A stretch of DNA of 18,311 nt from Actinomycetota bacterium (GCA_005777515.1 SXMA01000059.1:1-18311), one strand, 5' to 3'. Positions 1 to 6,931 are shown, numbered from the stretch's first letter. Numbers and translations are program-made. Notes: generated by a model not told the origin, from the letters alone.

Positions 1-411
1 AGCTAATTCAAATAACTTATTAATTACCATGACAATCTGCTCTCTTGGATAGATTCGATCAAAGAGAGCTACAGGTTGCTCATTTATAAATGCAATTGCA
101 AATGGTACAGCAGTAATTTTAAGCGCTTGCACCAATTGCACTTGAGTATCAGCATTAATTGCTCCAAAAATCCAGCTATCGTTATCTTCTTTTGCAATAC
201 TTGCCATCAATTGCCTTAATTCAACCGTTGCCGCACTTCTCGGTGAGTAGGCCAGGAGTACAACAGGTTTTTCTTTGGAGAGGCCGACATAATCAGCCAT
301 AAAGTTTTCAACAGTTGCCTCATCACTTGAAGTGGCCTCCACTTCAACTTTTGGTTTAGTTAACGAGCTCAAATCAAAAGCTCTACCAAAACCAGCAGGA
401 GGCATACTCAT
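1..411 (-). CDS. Thioredoxin-fold protein, YbbN/CnoX-like (partial, C-terminus cut by window edge)
   Basis: An open frame of 137 codons starts with ATG at 411 and runs off the left edge without a stop, so only the N-terminal part is present. Residues about 48-115 look like a thioredoxin fold: a beta strand (PVVLLAYSP) leads to the usual active-site position, and a cis-proline loop (TAVPFAIAF, Pro103) follows. The CxxC motif is absent and reads SPRSA at residues 56-60, so it should not act as a disulfide reductase. The opening MPPAGFGRAFDLSSL and the lost cysteines fit the actinobacterial YbbN/CnoX-type proteins, which carry TPR repeats after the thioredoxin domain and act as holdases or co-chaperones; the TPR part would lie outside the window. 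It is 12 bases downstream of the DUF4032 gene and probably co-transcribed. A second ATG at 405 is possible, but 411 lies better placed behind a GAGAG stretch. Confidence 0.75.
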   Translation of the reverse strand, partial: MSMPPAGFGRAFDLSSLTKPKVEVEATSSDEATVENFMADYVGLSKEKPVVLLAYSPRSAATVELRQLMASIAKEDNDSWIFGAINADTQVQLVQALKITAVPFAIAFINEQPVALFDRIYPREQIVMVINKLFELA

Positions 412-423
412 AGCGTTATTCTC

Positions 424-1659
424 TCAAAGACTTGGCGCACCAGAATCCATTCTCTCTGGCAATACCTTTGAAATATAGTCATTGGTAGCAAATTCAAGGC
501 CCAAGTCTCGCCCTGCCTTCTCACCCAAATACCAGCGATGTTCAAGTACTTCATGAAACAGCTGCGCATCCTCTACTCGCCCGCGCATTGCTGCAGGAAC
601 TGCATTTATGACCTTATAGAAAACTTCATCAAGCCAGCGTTTGGCAGCTTCTTCTTTCCTAGGAGTCTTATCGATTTCGCGAGATCTAAAGCGATCAAAT
701 GAGGCCAATATCCGCTTTGCTTGTAGCTCTTCCGTTTCAAGGCCCATTAGTTCAATTAATCGTTGTGAGTGATAGTTAGGAGCAACTAGCTTTGGAATAA
801 AGGTAACCGTTGATTTATCCCCTGCTAATTGAATATCAACTTCTTCAACTGCAAATCCAATATCTTGAAGCGATCGCATCGCTCTTTCAACCGCATGTCT
901 ATCTCCAGCTGGCAAGATCTGCGGTTCACTTAAAGACTTCCATATCTTTCGATAGCGAGTAATTACCGATTCACTTGCTCTGATGGGATCCATGGCCGGG
1001 AATAGAACTCCAGCAATCTTTAAATCTTCAAGCTCTGCGGCTACATTAAATCTTGCAAGCTCTAAGTCATGTTCTCGCTGCCCATCACTTAGTTTCTTTT
1101 GAAACTCTCCCGTTTCTGCATCGACTAAATAAGCAGCAAAGCCCTCAGCATCTCTTCGAAACAGAGTGTTTGAAAGTGAACAATCTCCCCACCAAAATCC
1201 TAGTAAGTGAAGGCGGACTAATAAATATGCAAGAGCATTGGCCATATTTGTAATCTCATGTTGGGTTATCTGACCACTTAATATAACTCGATACGGAAGT
1301 GAGTAAGGTAAGAATCTAGTGACTATTGCGCAAGGAAGTTCTTCACCGTTTTGACTATAGCGATTAGTGACAATTGCTACCTGAGCAACGGCTGGCGCTC
1401 CCCTAAGACTTAATTCACGCAAGGCTTCATATTCCCGCACAGCAAACTCTTCAACTGTTTCTTTTACTGCATAAATCTCACTAGCAGGATCCGGTGTTGA
1501 GCGAACCAATCTGACAATATGACGAGAAATACCGCGTTGCGCTGCCAGAGTTTCATCTTCTGGCCACTGCTCCAATGGAGTGTGCCAGGGCAGGTTGTAT
1601 AGGGCTGAGATTTCCTCGCCAAGACCCTTTATATGTAGTTGTTTATCTGTCGCTGCCAC
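424..1659 (-). CDS. DUF4032 family protein with protein-kinase-like motifs
   Basis: This 411-residue protein starts at a GTG (1659) and matches the actinobacterial DUF4032 family as I recall it. The N-terminal half carries the landmarks of a kinase fold: a VAIK-like lysine (YAVKE, Lys66), a following helix with glutamates (REYEALREL, from residue 75), a catalytic-loop-like HLLGFWWGDCSLSNTLF with Asp159 and Asn164, and LVDAETGE with Asp180 in the place of the DFG aspartate. The C-terminal half (about 200-411) has no motif I recognise. No substrate is known to me, so kinase activity is inferred from residue conservation only. The gene is divergent from the AI-2E transporter (32 bases between starts) and is followed 12 bases later by the thioredoxin-fold gene. 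An ATG at 1667 is out of frame. An AAGAAT hexamer lies 6 bases before the GTG. Confidence 0.8.
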   Translation of the reverse strand: MAATDKQLHIKGLGEEISALYNLPWHTPLEQWPEDETLAAQRGISRHIVRLVRSTPDPASEIYAVKETVEEFAVREYEALRELSLRGAPAVAQVAIVTNRYSQNGEELPCAIVTRFLPYSLPYRVILSGQITQHEITNMANALAYLLVRLHLLGFWWGDCSLSNTLFRRDAEGFAAYLVDAETGEFQKKLSDGQREHDLELARFNVAAELEDLKIAGVLFPAMDPIRASESVITRYRKIWKSLSEPQILPAGDRHAVERAMRSLQDIGFAVEEVDIQLAGDKSTVTFIPKLVAPNYHSQRLIELMGLETEELQAKRILASFDRFRSREIDKTPRKEEAAKRWLDEVFYKVINAVPAAMRGRVEDAQLFHEVLEHRWYLGEKAGRDLGLEFATNDYISKVLPERMDSGAPSL

Positions 1660-1679
1660 TGCTGCATTCTTTCAGGCTT

Positions 1680-1685
1680 TAGACT
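1680..1685 (+). promoter_or_regulatory. Candidate -10 element for leaderless transcription of the AI-2E gene
   Basis: TAGACT fits the TANNNT -10 pattern and ends 6 bases before the ATG at 1692, which would put transcription start on or next to the A of the start codon. No Shine-Dalgarno sequence precedes this ATG. No -35 element is clear, which is common in actinobacteria. Confidence 0.45.
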
Positions 1686-1691
1686 AGATGT

Positions 1692-2819
1692 ATGGCGAAA
1701 ATTAGAGGAGTTCTTAAAAAAGTTAGAGCAAAACCATCTAAAGTTCAAGAAGTTCAAGATTTTGGAAAAAAAGGTGCTCCACTTAACACGCAACACCCCT
1801 TCTATTTTGGCTTTCTTGCAGCCTCGGGTGCCTTAGTAGCCATAACCCTGCTCCGAGCACTTCAATCTGCAAGCCAAGTATTTGTCTTAATTATTATTTC
1901 CCTCTTCCTTGCCATGGGGCTCAATCCCACAGTCGATGCTCTGCAATCAAGAAAACTAAAGAGATCATCAGCTGTAGCAGTTGTAGTTGTGTTTGCCTTG
2001 GCAATTATTGCCTTATTTGCCTTGATTGTAATTCCCCCAGTTGCAACCCAAGCCAATGAATTAATCGAAAGCGCCCCACAATTACTTGATTCACTAAGAA
2101 GTAATGCAACTTTAAATCAAATTAATATCAATTACGGATTTATTGATTCACTGGAGAAGAAATTTGAAGAGTGGATATCAGATGGAAAGATACTAACTGG
2201 GGCTTTTGGAGGAGTTCTAGGTGTAGGTAGAACAGTTTTATCAGGAGCTTTTTCAGCTCTGACAGTCCTTGTTCTCACTCTCTACTTTCTTACCTCTCTG
2301 CCATCGGTGACCAAAATCTTTTATCGTCTAGCTCCAGCATCAAGGAGAGCTCGAGTATCAAGCATTGGAGATGCAATAATCTCTCGAGTTGGAAGCTTTG
2401 TGGGTAGTCAGGTATTAATCGCTGGCCTTGCTGCTTTGTTTGTTTTTGCACTAGCCCTTGGACTTGCTCTGCCATATGCGGCAGCCCTATCGATGGTTAT
2501 TTTGTTTGTTGCTTTGATTCCTTTAATTGGTCACTTTCTGGGTGCAAGCATTGTCATTTTGGTCGCCCTTACCCAATCTCCAAGTAAGGCTCTTCTGGCT
2601 CTGATTCTTTATACCGGATATGTTCAGATTGAGAATTTTATTATTACGCCAAGAATTATGAAACGCTCACTTGCTATCCCAGGCTTAGTGACAATTGTTG
2701 CAGCTCTTCTTGGGACATCACTTCTTGGTTTAGTTGGCGGCATCCTTGCTGTTCCAATCGCTGCTGCGATATTGCTAATAATGGATGAAGTGGTCTTTCC
2801 AAAAACTGATAATGCCTAA
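1692..2819 (+). CDS. AI-2E family transporter (PerM/TqsA-like membrane protein)
   Basis: This 375-residue integral membrane protein has the layout of the AI-2E transporter family. A basic cytoplasmic N-terminus (1-34) is followed by membrane segments near 36-56, 62-80 and 93-116, a hydrophilic loop with amphipathic stretches (120-180), another segment near 182-202, and a C-terminal block of hydrophobic segments from about 232 to 363. Typical family features are the NPTVDAL turn after the second segment, the PLIGHFLGA stretch (276-285) and VQIENFIITPRIM (311-323) before the last helices. Members export diverse small molecules or ions; autoinducer-2 transport cannot be concluded from sequence. 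The ATG at 1692 has no ribosome binding site but has a -10-like TAGACT 6 bases upstream. The gene converges on the alpha/beta hydrolase with one base between stop codons. Confidence 0.88.
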   Translation: MAKIRGVLKKVRAKPSKVQEVQDFGKKGAPLNTQHPFYFGFLAASGALVAITLLRALQSASQVFVLIIISLFLAMGLNPTVDALQSRKLKRSSAVAVVVVFALAIIALFALIVIPPVATQANELIESAPQLLDSLRSNATLNQININYGFIDSLEKKFEEWISDGKILTGAFGGVLGVGRTVLSGAFSALTVLVLTLYFLTSLPSVTKIFYRLAPASRRARVSSIGDAIISRVGSFVGSQVLIAGLAALFVFALALGLALPYAAALSMVILFVALIPLIGHFLGASIVILVALTQSPSKALLALILYTGYVQIENFIITPRIMKRSLAIPGLVTIVAALLGTSLLGLVGGILAVPIAAAILLIMDEVVFPKTDNA

Positions 2820-2820
2820 A

Positions 2821-3534
2821 TTAAATCTCAATCGGTAGTGGTAAGCGCTCAGGAGAAGTGACCTTAACGATTTCACTTAACACCCTATGCACAAAGGGCT
2901 CACCTACCCATAAGTGCTTGCCATCCTTGACGGCGATGAGTTCTGCTTGAGGAATTGGGGCAAAGCGCTGCTTAGCCTGATCTGGCTTTAAGTAATCATC
3001 AAACTCTGGAATTAGCGCAGTGACACCTCTTCCATCTTGACCCCAGAAAGCAAGGTCTTCATCGTTTGAAAATCTAAGTGGCGGTGAGAGAAGTATTAGG
3101 CCCATGACTCGCTTATCTCGTGCATACTTCAAAGCTAAATCACTTCCGAAGGACCATCCGCTAACCCATAGCTTCTTTATTCCAAGTTGATCGAAAGAGT
3201 AATTAACTGCCGCAATTACATCTTCTTTCTCAGTAATTCCCTCCCCAAACTGACCTTCACTTATTCCTTGATCACTTTTGGTGCCACGAGTATTGAAGCG
3301 AATCACATTAATTCCTGCTAGTTGCGGCAGGCGATTTGCAGCTTTTTTATAGATGTGGCTATCCATCATCCCGCCGTGGGTTGGAAGAGGATGAAGGCAG
3401 AGCAGGCCAATTCCATGGTTATCTTGGATGGGTCTAGCTATTTCACCTATTAACTCGAGCCCATCGCTGGTGAGAAAGGTAATAGCGCTGCGCTCGGCGG
3501 GCAGAACTGTGCTGGGTCGTATCAACTCCGCCAT
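2821..3534 (-). CDS. Alpha/beta hydrolase fold protein
   Basis: This 237-residue cytoplasmic protein has an alpha/beta hydrolase core. The nucleophile elbow is GWSFG (126-130, Ser128). The likely catalytic histidine is His207 in DGKHLW near the C-terminus, and the acid is probably one of the aspartates near 179-180. The strand LLCLHPLPTHGG (44-55) would supply the oxyanion region, and VIRFNTRGTKSDQG (77-90) matches the family's second conserved loop. It resembles the dienelactone-hydrolase/KANL3-Tex30-like small hydrolases that lack a lid domain, but the substrate cannot be predicted. The ATG at 3534 lies in a CATG that also contains the alternative ATG (3533) of the divergent aldehyde dehydrogenase. 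There is no clear ribosome binding site; a TAAACT hexamer lies 7 bases upstream. Confidence 0.82.
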   Translation of the reverse strand: MAELIRPSTVLPAERSAITFLTSDGLELIGEIARPIQDNHGIGLLCLHPLPTHGGMMDSHIYKKAANRLPQLAGINVIRFNTRGTKSDQGISEGQFGEGITEKEDVIAAVNYSFDQLGIKKLWVSGWSFGSDLALKYARDKRVMGLILLSPPLRFSNDEDLAFWGQDGRGVTALIPEFDDYLKPDQAKQRFAPIPQAELIAVKDGKHLWVGEPFVHRVLSEIVKVTSPERLPLPIEI

Positions 3535-3541
3535 GCCTGTA

Positions 3542-3547
3542 AGTTTA
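3542..3547 (-). promoter_or_regulatory. Candidate -10 element for leaderless transcription of the hydrolase gene
   Basis: Read on the minus strand this is TAAACT, ending 7 bases before the ATG at 3534. It lies between the start codons of the divergent hydrolase and dehydrogenase genes, where no Shine-Dalgarno sequence is visible. A plus-strand TAAGTT overlaps it (3540-3545) and could serve the dehydrogenase in the other direction. Confidence 0.35.
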
Positions 3548-3556
3548 TCCCTGAGT

Positions 3557-5026
3557 ATGAAAACCTTCGAATCCTTAAATCCAGCAACCGGTGATGTAAT
3601 TGGGGTCTTTCCTCAGACATCCGCCAAAGAAGTTGATGAGGCTGTTGCTAAAGCAAATGTTGCAAGTGAGCATTGGGCTTCGTTAAGTTTTAGAAAACGC
3701 GGAATAATCCTTCGCGATTGGGCTTCGATTTTAACGCGTGAGATTGAGAGTAGCGCAGATTTAATCCATCGCGAGACGGGAAAGCCTTTAAGTGATGCTC
3801 GCCTTGAAGTCAGCATTGCAATTGAACATATTGGCTGGGCAGCAAAATATGCGCTAAAAGTGTTAGGTGATCAATCACGCCCCTCAGGTTTATTGATGTT
3901 TAATATGGCAGCAAAAGTTCAGAGATCTGCCTTTGGTGTAATTGGAATCATTGGACCTTGGAACTATCCATTTTTTACTCCTGTTGGCAATATCGCTTAT
4001 GCCTTGGCAGCTGGAAATACCGTAGTCTTTAAGCCAAGTGAATTTACACCAGCTGTTGGTGCATGGCTCGGAGAGAGTTGGAAACGTATTGCCCCCTTTG
4101 CAGATATTTTCACAGTAATAACAGGTGGAGCTGACACTGGAGCCGCTCTTACAAAATCAAAAGTGGGCAAAATTTCATTTACTGGATCAACTAAAACTGG
4201 AAAATTAGTTGCTGCAGCCTGCGCTCTTAATATGACTCCAGTGCTTCTTGAGTGCGGCGGAAAAGATGCAGTGTTAATTGATCGTGATGCTGATTTGAAG
4301 AAAGCTGCTGAAGTAACGCTCTGGCACGCTATGGCTAATGCTGGTCAATCTTGTATTGCAGCAGAGCGAGTTTATGTCCATAGAGATGTAGCAGAGAAAT
4401 TTTCTACTTTAATTGTGGAGCAGGCGTCAAAGATCAAGGCAGGCTATGAAGATGGCGCCAACTACGGACCTGCCACTATGCCTTCTCAACTAAAAGTCAT
4501 CAAAGCTCATATTGACGATGCTGAAAGACGTGGGGGGCGCTTTCTCTTTGGCGATAGGTCTGCTGTAAAGGGCAATTTTGTTAGCCCTGTGATTTTGGCT
4601 GATGTGCCCGAGGATTCAAAAGCGATTAGTGAAGAGACTTTTGGACCCACCTTGATCATCAATTCCGTTAGAAATATGGATGAAGCGGTTGATCTAGCAA
4701 ATGCAAGTAAATATGGCCTTGGTGCTGCCGTCTGGTCAAAGAAGAATGGCAAGAAAATCGCCTCACTACTTAAGTGTGGAATGGTTTCGATTAACTCAGC
4801 ATTTTCCAATACCGCAGTAAGTTCCCTCCCCTTTGGTGGCGTTAAAGATAGCGGGTATGGAAGAACTCATGGCGCAGAGGGCCTTCTTGAATTTACCTAT
4901 CCGAGAGCGATAATCAAGCCTAGATTTAAGATACCTATTAATTTCACAACTTTTGATAGAAGCCAGAGAGCTGATCGAATAATTATGTTGTTAACAAAGA
5001 TTTTGCATAAACGTCGTAGACGTTAA
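3557..5026 (+). CDS. NAD(P)-dependent aldehyde dehydrogenase
   Basis: With the start at ATG 3557 the protein has 489 residues, the usual size, and opens MKTFESLNPATGDVIG as family members do. It oxidises an aldehyde to the acid. Visible catalytic residues are Asn136 (PWNYP), Lys159 (VVFKPSE, cofactor binding), the FTGS turn (208-211), Glu232 (LLECGGKD, general base) and Cys266 (GQSCIAAER, nucleophile). LPFGGVKDSGYGR near the C-terminus is the conserved closing motif. It resembles the succinate-semialdehyde/DDALDH-like subgroup, but the substrate is uncertain. A tail of about 40 residues rich in Lys/Arg, ending HKRRRR, extends past the last conserved motif and could touch membrane or nucleic acid (inference). 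Alternative starts are ATG 3533, which overlaps the divergent gene's start, and ATG 3428, which would run inside it. The stop codon overlaps that of the next gene by four bases. Confidence 0.9.
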   Translation: MKTFESLNPATGDVIGVFPQTSAKEVDEAVAKANVASEHWASLSFRKRGIILRDWASILTREIESSADLIHRETGKPLSDARLEVSIAIEHIGWAAKYALKVLGDQSRPSGLLMFNMAAKVQRSAFGVIGIIGPWNYPFFTPVGNIAYALAAGNTVVFKPSEFTPAVGAWLGESWKRIAPFADIFTVITGGADTGAALTKSKVGKISFTGSTKTGKLVAAACALNMTPVLLECGGKDAVLIDRDADLKKAAEVTLWHAMANAGQSCIAAERVYVHRDVAEKFSTLIVEQASKIKAGYEDGANYGPATMPSQLKVIKAHIDDAERRGGRFLFGDRSAVKGNFVSPVILADVPEDSKAISEETFGPTLIINSVRNMDEAVDLANASKYGLGAAVWSKKNGKKIASLLKCGMVSINSAFSNTAVSSLPFGGVKDSGYGRTHGAEGLLEFTYPRAIIKPRFKIPINFTTFDRSQRADRIIMLLTKILHKRRRR

Positions 5027-5340
5027 AACCTAGGAGCGTTTCTACTTCTCTCGATTTTTGGTTTTCTCTTATCTTTCTTACTCCAACAAGCGCTATGCCA
5101 ATGACGACGAGACTCCACATCATGTTCAATCCACGCAACGATATGCGGTGTTGCCATAGGAATTAACTGATCACATCCTGGGCAGCGATATGGCTTATTC
5201 GAAGATGAGCCGGTGATTTTGCGGACCATATAGATGCCTTCACTATGCTCTTCAATGCTTTGATGCGAGGGGGAATCGCTCTCTTCATCACTTTTTATCT
5301 TGCGACCACGCTGCTTTGGTCTATTTCTCCGAGGACTCAC
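5023..5340 (-). CDS. Small zinc-binding protein of an actinobacterial conserved family
   Basis: I chose the GTG at 5340, giving 105 residues that open MSPRRNRPKQRGRK, the usual beginning of this family in actinobacteria, where it is often loosely labelled ATP/GTP-binding protein. A basic, disordered N-terminus (1-35) precedes a compact metal site: YRCPGCDQLI (Cys53, Cys56), TPHIVAW (His66) and RRHWHSACW (His80, His82, Cys85). These residues can form a zinc ribbon or treble-clef-like knuckle. The basic C-terminus (KKDKRKPKIERSR) suggests nucleic-acid or ribosome contact, which is an inference only. An upstream in-frame ATG at 5409 would add 23 residues unlike the family and would overlap the divergent gene at 5378, so I reject it. 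GAGAG lies about 8 bases before the GTG. The 3' end overlaps the aldehyde dehydrogenase stop. Confidence 0.8.
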   Translation of the reverse strand: MSPRRNRPKQRGRKIKSDEESDSPSHQSIEEHSEGIYMVRKITGSSSNKPYRCPGCDQLIPMATPHIVAWIEHDVESRRHWHSACWSKKDKRKPKIERSRNAPRF

Positions 5341-5377
5341 AGGGATATTCTCTCGCAATTGAGGCAAGATTACCTCC

Positions 5378-5950
5378 GTGAAATCAAAGCGAGTAAAGAT
5401 CTTGATCACCTGCCTTGCCGCAACTCTGCTTTCAACCGCAACTGGCCAAGCAGATCAGGTCAAAGTCGTTGCAAAGAAAACCGCTAAGCCCATCCCCTCA
5501 CCTGCAGCTAAATGGCCCCCTGAAGGTTTCAAAGGCAAAGAAGGTGTCTTTGCCAAAGTTCCAAGTAGCAAGGAAGTAATCGGCTTACTCTCTGCTAAGA
5601 AGTCACTTCAACCACTAGTTAAAACTTGTGAAGAGTTTGCTTGCGGCGCAGTTTTTGTTGCCTCTGAAACCGGATGTAAGTGGTGGGAGGTCAATTCCTC
5701 TGTCTTTCGTCTAAAAGCCTCAGATTTGAGTAAGGAAAGAATTGGAACACTAACTACCTATCACGCCAGCAGTAAAGAAAAGGCTCAAGCTACTATCTTT
5801 CTTATAAGTGGAGCTGAGGTCACTCCAGGAACTTCCATCGGATCAATAAAGGTAATCTGCCATAGGGACTCAACAAACAAACCAAAGCCAGGCAATATCT
5901 ACTCACCCATTGTTGCCCCCACTCCAACTGCTAGCCCAAGTAATCCATAG
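5378..5950 (+). CDS. Exported protein of unknown function with four cysteines
   Basis: I do not recognise a family for this 190-residue protein. It starts at GTG 5378 and has a Sec-type signal peptide: MKSKRVK, a hydrophobic stretch (8-22), and a likely cleavage after GQA (residue 25). The mature part begins with a Lys/Pro-rich linker (about 27-50). A folded region with Cys84, Cys89, Cys100 and Cys161 follows and contains VFVASETGCKWWEV (93-106); two disulfides are possible outside the membrane. The tail (165-190) is rich in Pro, Thr and Ser (VAPTPTASPSNP) and looks unstructured. LITC near residue 12 is a poor lipobox, so lipidation is unlikely. The next gene follows after 9 bases with a good ribosome binding site, so the two form a small operon. 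Start choice is moderately secure because it yields the signal peptide. Confidence 0.7.
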   Translation: MKSKRVKILITCLAATLLSTATGQADQVKVVAKKTAKPIPSPAAKWPPEGFKGKEGVFAKVPSSKEVIGLLSAKKSLQPLVKTCEEFACGAVFVASETGCKWWEVNSSVFRLKASDLSKERIGTLTTYHASSKEKAQATIFLISGAEVTPGTSIGSIKVICHRDSTNKPKPGNIYSPIVAPTPTASPSNP

Positions 5951-5954
5951 GAGG
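5950..5954 (+). promoter_or_regulatory. Shine-Dalgarno GGAGG deciding the GTG start at 5960
   Basis: GGAGG lies 5 bases before GTG 5960 and overlaps the stop codon of the upstream exported-protein gene. It supports translation of the small membrane protein from GTG. Confidence 0.75.
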
Positions 5955-5959
5955 CAATA

Positions 5960-6280
5960 GTGCTAGGTGGAATAAATAACACTTTGTTCTTCACATCATT
6001 TGCTGGCTTTGCCGTGATGGGCCTATTCATTATTTTGCTTAAGTGGGCCTTTTCTCGTGGTTCATCTTTAGTTGAAAAACCTAAGAAGATTGGAGATGAA
6101 AACGAGTACGGATTGTTAAAGGTCGTTGCCTCACCAAGTAACTTTGTAGAGGGTGAGATGCTGAGGTTGAAATTAGATGAACACGGAATTAAAGCAACTT
6201 TGACTCAAACCAAGAGTGGTCCAAAAATACTAGTTTTTGAAAAAGAGATTAGCGTCGCGCAGGCAATCCTAAGAAGTTAG
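5960..6280 (+). CDS. Small membrane-anchored protein, C-terminal domain DUF2007-like
   Basis: This 106-residue protein starts at a GTG placed 5 bases after GGAGG. It has one N-terminal membrane helix (about 9-30, ending LLKWAF), a charged linker (31-50) and a small alpha/beta domain (51-106) reading LLKVVASPSNFVEGEMLRLK and then HGIKATL. That pattern, a strand followed by a helix that selects or counts positions and then a second strand, recalls DUF2007-type putative signal-transducing domains, but the match is from memory and weak. The domain should face the cytoplasm given the positive charges after the helix. It is the second gene of a two-gene unit with the exported four-Cys protein; a joint envelope role is possible but unproven. 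Its stop overlaps that of the convergent adenosyltransferase by four bases. Confidence 0.7.
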   Translation: MLGGINNTLFFTSFAGFAVMGLFIILLKWAFSRGSSLVEKPKKIGDENEYGLLKVVASPSNFVEGEMLRLKLDEHGIKATLTQTKSGPKILVFEKEISVAQAILRS

Positions 6281-6849
6281 CGATTCTTTCCTGGAACCCA
6301 GAGTTGATCGCCACTCTCTCTATTTTCATAGCGAGCAAGAACGAAGAGCAAATCTGATAAACGATTCAAGTACTTTGCTGTTAGTTTATTTACGCCCTCT
6401 CCAAACGAGTGGATAGCTTGCCAGGTTCTACGCTCAGCGCGCCTGACAACAGTTCTTGCAACATGCAGGTGAGCCGAAGCTGGAGTTCCTGAAGGAAGAA
6501 CAAAGGACTTCAAAGGAGCAAGGCTTGCGTTGTAATGATCGATTTGGGCTTCAATGTAATCAACCTGAGATTGCAAAACTCGCAGCGGTTCATGCTCTGG
6601 GTTATCAACTACTGGGGTGCAGAGATCTGCTCCTACATCAAATAAATCATTCTGAATTCGGACTAAAAGTTTTGAGATCTCTTGATCCAAATTAGCGCTA
6701 GCTAGAACCACTCCGATGTAGGAATTTGCCTCATCTACGGTGGCATATGCCTCAAGACGTGGGTCATTTTTAGAGGTTCTACTCATATCCCCAAGTGATG
6801 TCGTGCCATCATCGCCGGTTTTTGTATAAATACGAGTCAGATTTACCAT
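6277..6849 (-). CDS. Cob(I)yrinic acid a,c-diamide / cob(I)alamin adenosyltransferase, PduO type
   Basis: The 190-residue length and motifs fit the PduO-type ATP:cob(I)alamin adenosyltransferases, which transfer the adenosyl group of ATP to cobalt to make coenzyme B12. The N-terminal YTKTGDDGTTSLGDMSRTSK (8-27) is the ATP-binding signature. RLEAYATVDEANSYIG (31-46) and the helical stretch HVARTVVRRAERRTW (129-143) follow, and VNKLTAKYLNRLSDLLFVLA (153-172) is the conserved C-terminal helix. The active form should be a cytoplasmic trimer. In Mycobacterium tuberculosis the homologous gene also lies next to murA, downstream of the ATP synthase genes. Here the two are divergent with 82 bases between starts. 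The ATG at 6849 lacks a ribosome binding site and has TAGGGT 6 bases upstream, so the transcript may be leaderless. No cobalamin riboswitch was seen. Confidence 0.93.
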   Translation of the reverse strand: MVNLTRIYTKTGDDGTTSLGDMSRTSKNDPRLEAYATVDEANSYIGVVLASANLDQEISKLLVRIQNDLFDVGADLCTPVVDNPEHEPLRVLQSQVDYIEAQIDHYNASLAPLKSFVLPSGTPASAHLHVARTVVRRAERRTWQAIHSFGEGVNKLTAKYLNRLSDLLFVLARYENRESGDQLWVPGKNR

Positions 6850-6855
6850 GGGCTC

Positions 6856-6861
6856 ACCCTA
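6856..6861 (-). promoter_or_regulatory. Candidate -10 element for leaderless transcription of the adenosyltransferase gene
   Basis: On the minus strand this reads TAGGGT (TANNNT) and ends 6 bases before ATG 6849, placing the predicted transcription start at the start codon. A weak -35 (TGGCTA) lies 17 bases further upstream. There is no Shine-Dalgarno sequence for this gene. Confidence 0.45.
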
Positions 6862-6922
6862 ATAGAGTCGTTACGATGTAGCCACTTAGGTAGGCAAATA
6901 CTTGGAATTGGGAAGGGATTAA

Positions 6923-6928
6923 GAGGAG
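6923..6928 (+). promoter_or_regulatory. Shine-Dalgarno GAGGAG of murA
   Basis: GAGGAG lies 3 bases before ATG 6932. The spacing is short but the match is strong, and it marks 6932 as the start even though the protein then carries about 13 residues before the usual MurA beginning (DRFRVVGG). Confidence 0.6.
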
Positions 6929-6931
6929 TTT

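Noticed and set aside
3428..3532. Aldehyde dehydrogenase start at ATG 3428
   Set aside because: It would place 35 codons inside the divergent hydrolase gene and add residues unlike the family.
5341..5409. N-terminal extension of the zinc protein from ATG 5409
   Set aside because: The extra residues do not resemble the family, overlap the divergent signal-peptide gene, and the GTG at 5340 begins exactly where homologues begin.
5408..5416. LITC as a lipobox in the exported four-Cys protein
   Set aside because: Thr at -1 is not accepted in lipoboxes and the Cys lies in the middle of the hydrophobic segment, not at its end.
6850..6931. Cobalamin riboswitch upstream of the adenosyltransferase
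   Set aside because: Only 82 bases separate the divergent starts, far too short for the known B12 riboswitch, and the gene appears leaderless.
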